Assembly: GCA_022710975.1 (NCBI GenBank)
Contig: JAKLGA010000008.1
Coordinates: forward strand, 124,001 to 188,000
Length of the DNA: 64,000 nt
Direction of reading: 5' to 3'
From: Myxococcota bacterium
GTDB taxonomy: Bacteria > Myxococcota > B64-G9
The position numbers were made by a program, and so were the translations under genes. The number at the start of each line of letters is the position of its first letter. The stretch's first letter is position 1. Under the pieces are notes generated by a model. That model saw only the letters and a program-made list of their open reading frames with translations. It had not been told where the DNA came from and made no database searches. Shown one piece after another: positions 58,844 through 64,000 of this stretch.

Positions 58844-61120
58844 ATGTCCAACGATTCCACCCAAGACCTGGCCAAGCTCGAGTACGAGTTCGCCACCAAT
58901 CCCAACTCGGAGGCCTTCATCCCTCTGGCCCAGGCCTACCTCAAGATGGGCCGGTTCGTCGAGGCGATGGTGGTCTGCAAGAAGGGCATCAAGGCCCACC
59001 CCGAGCTGCCCACCGGCCGCCTGATTATGGCGCACATCTACGCCGATCAGGCCAAGCACCAGAAGGCCATCGACGAGCTGAACAACCTGCTCAAGCTCAG
59101 CCCGCAGAACCTGGACGCCTTCCGCCTGCTGGGCAAGCTGTACCTCAAGATGGGCCGCGAGGCCGAGGGCATCGACTACCTCAAGAAGACCCTCGAGGCG
59201 GATCCCAACGACGCCGAGGCCAAGGAAGAGCTGCTCAAGCGCGGCATCGACTACCTGCCCGCCAGCGCGGCGCCGCCGCCCGCGCCGGAGCCCGAGCCAG
59301 CGCCGGTCCCCGAGGCCGTCACCATGCGGGAGCTCTCGCCGGTGCCTGAGGCCGTGGCCCGGGCTCAGGCCGGACAGCCCCGGCCGCGGGGCAACGGCGG
59401 CCAGGCCGCGCCCGAGCGCCCCACGCAGAAGGTCCCGGTGGCCCGGAGGCCCCCGCCTCCCCAGCCGCTGCCGCCCCGGCCCCAGAAGCGCATCGCCGAC
59501 ATGGTCCAGGAGATGGAGGCCCGCGAGGAGGCCAAGAAGCCCAGCCGCAAGGGCTTCAAGTACACCGTGGCGCTCGCCAGCGTGCTGCTGGTGGTGCTGG
59601 CCGTGTACCTGATCTACACCTGGCAGGCGGGTATCAAGCAGGCCGAGATCAACAAGAACCTGGAGGCGGGCCGGCTCGCCTTCAACCGCGACACCTACGA
59701 CGGCTACAAGAAGGCCCTGGAGAACTACCGGGCCATCTACAAGCTCGACAAGGAGCAGGTCGAGGCGCTGGCGCGGGCCCCGTTCGCCATCGCGGTGCTC
59801 ATGGGAGAGCACGGCGAGAACCGGGAGCTCACCAAGGAAGCCGAGAAGTACGTGCGCGAGGCCATGGCGCTCGAGTACAAGAGCCCGGCCCACATGGTGG
59901 CCCAGGCCATGATGGCGCTCTACGGCGGGGGCAGCCAGGCGGACGCCATCAAGCTGCTAGAGAAGGGCATCCGCGAGACGCCCGAGGCCTCCAACATGCG
60001 CACGGCGCTCGGCTTGATCCTGCTCAGCAAGGGCGACCTGGGCATCGCCAAGGACCACCTGCTCGAGGGCGCCAAGTCGGGCGACACCCGGGCGCTGATG
60101 GGCCTGGGCGACTGGGCCACCCGGCGCTCGCTGTACCGCGAGGCGGTCCAGTTCTACAACCGCGTGCAGCAGACCGATCGCGAGCACGTGGGCTCGCTGC
60201 TCAAGATGGGCCTGGTGGCGGTGCTGCGCGGGGACGATCTGGCCTCCACCCAGGCGGCCGACGCGGTGCTCAACCGCTTCAAGGCCGAGCTCGCGGCCAC
60301 CGCCTCCGAGCGCGAGAAGGCCCTGGCCGAGATGTTGACCACGGTGATCAAGCTCCGCATCCCCAAGACCCGGGCGGAGGGCCACAAGGCCCTGGCGGAG
60401 ATGCTGAAGAAGGATCAGACCAACGCCCAGCTGCACTTCGTGGCCGCGCGCGAGTACCGCCGCCAGGACAAGCTCAACGAGGCCAAGGAGACCATCCAGA
60501 AGGCCCTGCGCATCGACTCCTCGCGACCGGACTTCGTGCTCGAGGAGGCCGCCATCTTCCTGGCGCTGAAGGACTGGGAGTCGGCCCGCGCCCGGGCGCT
60601 GCGGGTGCAGGCCATGGACGCCGAGAGCGGCCAGAGCGCGCTCACCGTGGGCCAGGCCTACATGGGCGAGAAGAACTTCGACAAGGCCAAGGAGTACCTC
60701 GAGAAGGCGCGCGGCTTCGAGGACACCGAGGCCATCAGCCACTGGCAGCTCGCCACGCTGTACCTGAACGGACCCAAGCCCGATCCAGACCTGGCCCAGG
60801 CCGAGTTCGAGCTGGCGGTCACCTCGCTGGGCGCCATCGGCGAGCGGCGCAAGGCGGCCGAGGCCTGCTACGAGCTGGCCAAGATCTACCGCAACAAGGG
60901 CCGGGCCAGGGAGTTCGTGGGCATCCTCAAGAAGGCCCTGGAGATCGACGCCTCCTTCGCCCCGCCCTACTACCTGTGGACCGTCGCGGTCGACACCAGC
61001 AACGCGGACGGCAAGGCCGACGCGGTCGAGAAGTGCACCAAGTACCTCGAGCTGGCCCCCGCCGGCGAGTTCGCCGAGAACTGCAAGGCCACCCTCAAGC
61101 AGTTCGCCCCGGCCAAGTAA
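58844..61120 (+). CDS. Membrane-anchored TPR protein
   Basis: A 758-residue protein. Residues about 10-140 form three to four TPRs (SEAFIPLAQAYLKMGRFVEA, GRLIMAHIYADQ, DAFRLLGKLYLKMGREAEGI). A Pro/Ala linker (142-215) precedes one membrane helix (about 240-262, SVLLVVLAVYLIYTW), and about 490 residues of TPRs follow (TRALMGLGDW, AQLHFVAAREYRRQDKLNEA, PYYLWTVAVD). The N-terminal TPRs are cytoplasmic and the larger set periplasmic, so it could bridge the membrane. Asp/Lys-rich helices predominate. GGAG precedes ATG 58844 (GTG/ATG at 58829 is less well supported). Partners unknown. Confidence 0.8.
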   Translation: MSNDSTQDLAKLEYEFATNPNSEAFIPLAQAYLKMGRFVEAMVVCKKGIKAHPELPTGRLIMAHIYADQAKHQKAIDELNNLLKLSPQNLDAFRLLGKLYLKMGREAEGIDYLKKTLEADPNDAEAKEELLKRGIDYLPASAAPPPAPEPEPAPVPEAVTMRELSPVPEAVARAQAGQPRPRGNGGQAAPERPTQKVPVARRPPPPQPLPPRPQKRIADMVQEMEAREEAKKPSRKGFKYTVALASVLLVVLAVYLIYTWQAGIKQAEINKNLEAGRLAFNRDTYDGYKKALENYRAIYKLDKEQVEALARAPFAIAVLMGEHGENRELTKEAEKYVREAMALEYKSPAHMVAQAMMALYGGGSQADAIKLLEKGIRETPEASNMRTALGLILLSKGDLGIAKDHLLEGAKSGDTRALMGLGDWATRRSLYREAVQFYNRVQQTDREHVGSLLKMGLVAVLRGDDLASTQAADAVLNRFKAELAATASEREKALAEMLTTVIKLRIPKTRAEGHKALAEMLKKDQTNAQLHFVAAREYRRQDKLNEAKETIQKALRIDSSRPDFVLEEAAIFLALKDWESARARALRVQAMDAESGQSALTVGQAYMGEKNFDKAKEYLEKARGFEDTEAISHWQLATLYLNGPKPDPDLAQAEFELAVTSLGAIGERRKAAEACYELAKIYRNKGRAREFVGILKKALEIDASFAPPYYLWTVAVDTSNADGKADAVEKCTKYLELAPAGEFAENCKATLKQFAPAK

Positions 61121-61180
61121 CCATTGATTCACCGACAGGACCCGGCGGGATCACGCCGCCGGGTGGGCCCACCTGCCAGC

Positions 61181-61209
61181 TTGCGCGGGTGGGCGCGGGG
61201 GCGGACAAT
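61181..61209 (+). promoter_or_regulatory. Promoter giving a leaderless mRNA for the lamin-tail lipoprotein
   Basis: TTGCGC (61181-61186), a 17-base spacer and GACAAT (61204-61209). The -10 ends six bases before ATG 61216 and there is no ribosome binding site between, as for the kinase gene at 31510. Confidence 0.5.
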
Positions 61210-61215
61210 CGGCCC

Positions 61216-63909
61216 ATGCGGTGGCTGCCTGTCCTGACCATGGTCGTCGGTCTGCCAGGGTGGCTCCCGGGCTGCGACTCCTCGCCCGCCTGCCGGGGGC
61301 CGGTGGACTGCCCGGGCGGAGAGCGCTGCGTCGCCGGGGCCTGCGTCCCGCCCGACCGCGATGGCGATCGCGACGGGGTCCCCGATCTCCTGGACCGCTG
61401 TCCGGCCTGGGCGCCGGACGAGGACACCCCGCTGATCGATCAGCTCGACAGCGACGGCGACGGCCTGGGCGACGTGTGCGATCCCTGCCCGCAGCTCGCC
61501 GACCCGCGCGGGCCCGACGCGGACGGGGACGGGCTGGGCCTGGGCTGCGACCTCGAGGCCGAGCGCGAGCGCGAGCCCTACAACGACCTCCCGGCGCGGG
61601 CGCCCGAGCTGGCCGTGGGGCGCTGGCTGGAGGGGGTGATCGGCCCACCCACGCCCGAGGCCGACCAGGACTGGGCCTTCTTCCGCGCCCGGGCCGGAGA
61701 CCGGGTGCGGCTGGAGGCCCTGGCCTGGCCCGACACCTCCAGCCTCGACCCGCTGCTGGTGGTCATGGACCGCGACACCCAGGGCGGCGCCTACATGCGC
61801 CTGGCCGACGATGGCCCGGCCGGGCGGGGCGACACGCGCGACGCCCTGCTCGAGCTCGTCATGCCGGCCACGGGCGAGTACCTGGTGCTGGTCACCGCGG
61901 CGCAGAACTGGTTCGCGCCCGAGGCGCCGCAGGGCGACGTCGGCAGCACCTGGCGCCTGCGCCTCTCGCGCCACGCGCGCCCGACGACGATGCTCGAGCT
62001 GCCCCAGGCGCCGTTCGTCGTGCAGCTCCCCGCGGGGACGCTGGCCGGCTTCGGCCTGCAGCCCGGCGGGCCCGCCCTGCTCGAGGTGGGCCTGCGGGGC
62101 GGCGGGCTGTGGGACCCCGCCCTGGCGGTGCTGGAGGCCGGCTCCGGCCGCCTGCTCGCCACGGCCGACAACCAGCCCGCGTGCGCGGACCTGCGGGACG
62201 CGCGCCTGCAGCTCTGCCTGGAGGGTGGCCCCGTCGAGCTGTGGGTGGAGAGCGTCGGCCTGTCGGGCCAGCCGCCCGAGCTGCCGGCCGCGCTGGAGCT
62301 CCGCCTGGAGTCGTCCGTGGGCTGCGCCGGCGGCGCCTGCGACGCGGCCCTGCCCGCGGCCGGGGGCGCGAGGTTGCTGGCCCTGGGCGAGGCGGCGGCC
62401 GCGCCGCTCCAGGTGGAGGCCACCTCCGCGGTGTTCTCGCCTGCCCTGGAGCTGCTCGCCTGCGCACCGGGCGCGCCCACCCCGCAGAGCCTCGGCCTGG
62501 CGGAGGCCGGTCCGGCCGGCAGCGCGGCGGCCGAGGCGCTGGCCGCGCCGGGGGTCCGGCTGTTCGCCCGCGTGCGCGAGCGCGCCGAGGATCGCGCGGG
62601 CTGCGCGCCGCGGTCCGGCGCCGGGCGGACCTTCGCGCTCTCGGCGGCTCCGGCCGCGCCGCGGCCCGAGCCGCTGCTCCCCGGCCCGCTGCACCTCGAG
62701 CTCGAGCCGGGCCGGCCGCGCTGGTTCTCGCTGGAGGGCCTGCGGGCGGTCCGCCTGAGGGCGGTGGCGCGCCCGGCGGCCGGCTCGGCGGCCCACCCGG
62801 CCCTGGCGCTGCGCGGCCAGGGCGGCTGGCCGCTCTACGCCCGGGCCAGCGCGGTGGGCAGCGACCAGGGCGCGGCCGAGATCCGCTGGAGCCCGGCCGC
62901 GGACGGCCCGATCTGGCTCCGGCTGACGGAGGCCGAGGGAGGCGGCGGGCCCGCCTACGCGGTGGAGCTCGAGCTCAGCGCCGACGCGCTGCCGGCGCCC
63001 GAGCTCGAGGAGCCGCCCGGCGAGCACGCCGCCCCGGACGAGGCCGCCCCGCTGCCGCCGGGCGAGCTGGTGCTGCGGGGCGCGCTCTCGCCCGCGGCCG
63101 GAGAGGCCGACTGCTTCCGGCTCGAGAGCCCGCTGGGCGAGGCGCTGGAGCTCGTCACCTGGGCCGGCGCTCCCGGCGAGCCGCCGGACACGATCCTGCT
63201 GCTGTGGGATCACGCGGGCCGAACGCTCACCTGGAACGACGACCAGGGCGGCTCCACGCTGGCTGGCCTCCCGGCCCTGGCCGGCCGCGGGCAGGGCTGG
63301 ACGGCCTGCGTGGAGGCTCGCGGCGCGGATCCGCTGGCCTACCGGCTCGAGGTCCGGCGCGCGCCGCTCACCCCCGGCCTGGCCGTGCCGCCCCAGCCGG
63401 GGGAGCTGTGCCTGAACGAGGCCCTGCTCGATCCGGGCGAGGCCGATCTCGACGGGGACGGACGCGCGGACGCCGGGGACCAGTACGTGGAGCTGCTGAA
63501 CGCGGGCCCCTACCCGCTCGCGCTGCAGGGGCTCGTGCTGTGGGCCGCCGGCGGCGGCGCGCTGTTCGACGAGCAGGTGCGCCTGGAACCGGGCGAGGCC
63601 CTGCTGGTGCTCAACGGCGCGCCGCCTCCACCCGGCGCCTTCCCCGCGCAGGCCTTCGGGCGCGCGCGGACCGCGCCCTGGCTGGCGGCCGGCGCGCGGG
63701 GCCTGGAGCTCGCCCTGTCCACGCCCGCGGGGGCCAGCCTGGAGCTCGGGGGCTTCGCCCTGCCGTCCACCGGCGCGCCGGGCGAGTCCGTGGCCCGCCC
63801 GGCGGACGCGGGCTGCGACCGGCCGCTCCGCCCCCACGCGGCGCTGCCCGGGGCGGCGGGTCCGCGCTCGCCCGGCGCCCGCCTGGATGGCTCACCCTTC
63901 CCGCCCTGA
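61216..63909 (+). CDS. Exported lipoprotein with Asp-rich repeats and C-terminal lamin-tail-like domain
   Basis: An 897-residue lipoprotein: signal peptide with lipobox LPGC (Cys at about 20), a short Cys-containing segment (25-45), thrombospondin-3-like calcium-binding repeats (DRDGDRDGVPD, DSDGDGLGDVCDPC; about 50-115), a large Ala/Leu-rich beta region (about 130-735, including PPC-like strands) and a lamin-tail domain (about 735-830; LCLNEALLDPG, DQYVELLNAGPYPLALQGLVLW). The Ala/Pro/Gly-rich end has no known motif. It is a surface protein of unknown function. Start at ATG 61216 chosen for its signal peptide; upstream in-frame sequence lacks one. Confidence 0.78.
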   Translation: MRWLPVLTMVVGLPGWLPGCDSSPACRGPVDCPGGERCVAGACVPPDRDGDRDGVPDLLDRCPAWAPDEDTPLIDQLDSDGDGLGDVCDPCPQLADPRGPDADGDGLGLGCDLEAEREREPYNDLPARAPELAVGRWLEGVIGPPTPEADQDWAFFRARAGDRVRLEALAWPDTSSLDPLLVVMDRDTQGGAYMRLADDGPAGRGDTRDALLELVMPATGEYLVLVTAAQNWFAPEAPQGDVGSTWRLRLSRHARPTTMLELPQAPFVVQLPAGTLAGFGLQPGGPALLEVGLRGGGLWDPALAVLEAGSGRLLATADNQPACADLRDARLQLCLEGGPVELWVESVGLSGQPPELPAALELRLESSVGCAGGACDAALPAAGGARLLALGEAAAAPLQVEATSAVFSPALELLACAPGAPTPQSLGLAEAGPAGSAAAEALAAPGVRLFARVRERAEDRAGCAPRSGAGRTFALSAAPAAPRPEPLLPGPLHLELEPGRPRWFSLEGLRAVRLRAVARPAAGSAAHPALALRGQGGWPLYARASAVGSDQGAAEIRWSPAADGPIWLRLTEAEGGGGPAYAVELELSADALPAPELEEPPGEHAAPDEAAPLPPGELVLRGALSPAAGEADCFRLESPLGEALELVTWAGAPGEPPDTILLLWDHAGRTLTWNDDQGGSTLAGLPALAGRGQGWTACVEARGADPLAYRLEVRRAPLTPGLAVPPQPGELCLNEALLDPGEADLDGDGRADAGDQYVELLNAGPYPLALQGLVLWAAGGGALFDEQVRLEPGEALLVLNGAPPPPGAFPAQAFGRARTAPWLAAGARGLELALSTPAGASLELGGFALPSTGAPGESVARPADAGCDRPLRPHAALPGAAGPRSPGARLDGSPFPP

Positions 63910-63931
63910 CACCGCCAGGCGCCGGGGAATC

Positions 63932-64000
63932 GCGCTCGAGGCTGCCCGGGTCGCTTCGCGACCCGGGTAAGAAACTCTTCGCGCGCCAGGCTTCTCTGCG
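63932..64000. repeat. Dispersed intergenic element, copy B (cut by window edge)
   Basis: GCGCTCGAG, a GC hairpin (CCCGGGTCGC 63945-63954 with GCGACCCGGG 63958-63967, loop TTC), then AAGAAACTCTTCGC. The same order as copy A at 49061. The strong stem after the last stop also makes it a probable terminator. Confidence 0.55.

Noticed and set aside
1-64000. CRISPR arrays, tRNA/rRNA genes, prophage or insertion sequences
   Set aside because: No regularly spaced repeats, cloverleaf or rRNA-like sequence, and no transposase, integrase or phage structural gene was seen on either strand.

Overview
The window is a dense, high-GC (roughly 70 %) stretch of bacterial chromosome. It holds 39 complete protein genes plus one cut by the left edge, and no gene-free stretch exceeds 300 bases. 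I saw no rRNA, tRNA, CRISPR array, transposase or integrase. The gene content points to the Myxococcota / former Deltaproteobacteria: Ser/Thr kinases, an FHA protein, PEGA and FecR domains, CHASE2 and GAF adenylate cyclases, DUF4388 response regulators, many lipoproteins with Asp-rich or Cys-rich 'putative metal-binding' repeats, a DUF2378-like protein and sigma-54 promoters. I cannot name a genus. Nothing looks horizontally acquired; base composition and codon use appear uniform by eye.

Layout. 1-3.8 kb (minus strand): a membrane-protein fragment, an FHA protein and two tandem, overlapping ADP-glucose pyrophosphorylase-type genes. 3.9-10.7 kb: a secreted Asp-rich repeat protein with an FGE-like tail, a translationally coupled FecR lipoprotein / CHASE2 cyclase pair, and a lipoprotein. 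10.8-13.4 kb: a small membrane protein with an exported TldD-type metalloprotease, then a 123-residue protein behind a near-perfect sigma-54 promoter. 13.5-18.5 kb: two overlapping, related envelope proteins of about 820 residues, one with an inserted LysM. 18.5-22.9 kb (minus): a dapF operon with two atypical response regulators. 23-27.9 kb (plus): an EamA transporter, a lipoprotein, a Kelch-like lipoprotein and a PEGA protein. 27.9-33.1 kb: a signalling island with two Ser/Thr kinases and a GAF-cyclase. 33.1-38.1 kb: a tungsten aldehyde:ferredoxin oxidoreductase, a hybrid histidine kinase and threonine aldolase. 38.3-43.5 kb: a DUF2339/DUF3999 pair behind a second sigma-54-like promoter, then an OmpA-domain protein. 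43.5-51.8 kb: a Cys-rich lipoprotein, a MshEN-REC-TPR protein, an OPA-type transporter, a lone nitrogenase-fold protein, and a DUF2378-like / TraB-like pair. 51.9-58.7 kb (minus): a small lipoprotein with two DUF3857/transglutaminase lipoproteins, and a DEAD-box helicase operon. 58.8-64 kb: a large TPR protein and a secreted lamin-tail lipoprotein.

How the genes fit together. Most products are either signal-transduction proteins or exported envelope proteins, as expected of a predatory or social, surface-rich lifestyle. Housekeeping metabolism is limited to glycogen precursor synthesis, diaminopimelate epimerase, threonine aldolase and AOR. Promoters can be read in many intergenic gaps as TTGnnn, a 16-18 base spacer, and a -10 often beginning TAC or TAT. 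At least two, possibly three, place the -10 exactly six bases before the start codon, suggesting leaderless mRNAs.

Most interesting points: (i) the sigma-54 promoter with a 34-base palindrome about 87 bases upstream, driving an unrecognised 123-residue protein; (ii) an orphan NifD/NifK-fold protein that appears to have lost its P-cluster cysteines; (iii) an exported TldD-like protease; (iv) several enzyme-fold proteins whose catalytic residues look eroded beside an intact relative (GlgC pair, DUF3857 pair, pseudo-GGDEF, pseudo-receiver, Cys-less FGE). Functional calls come from reading motifs by eye; no database search was run.
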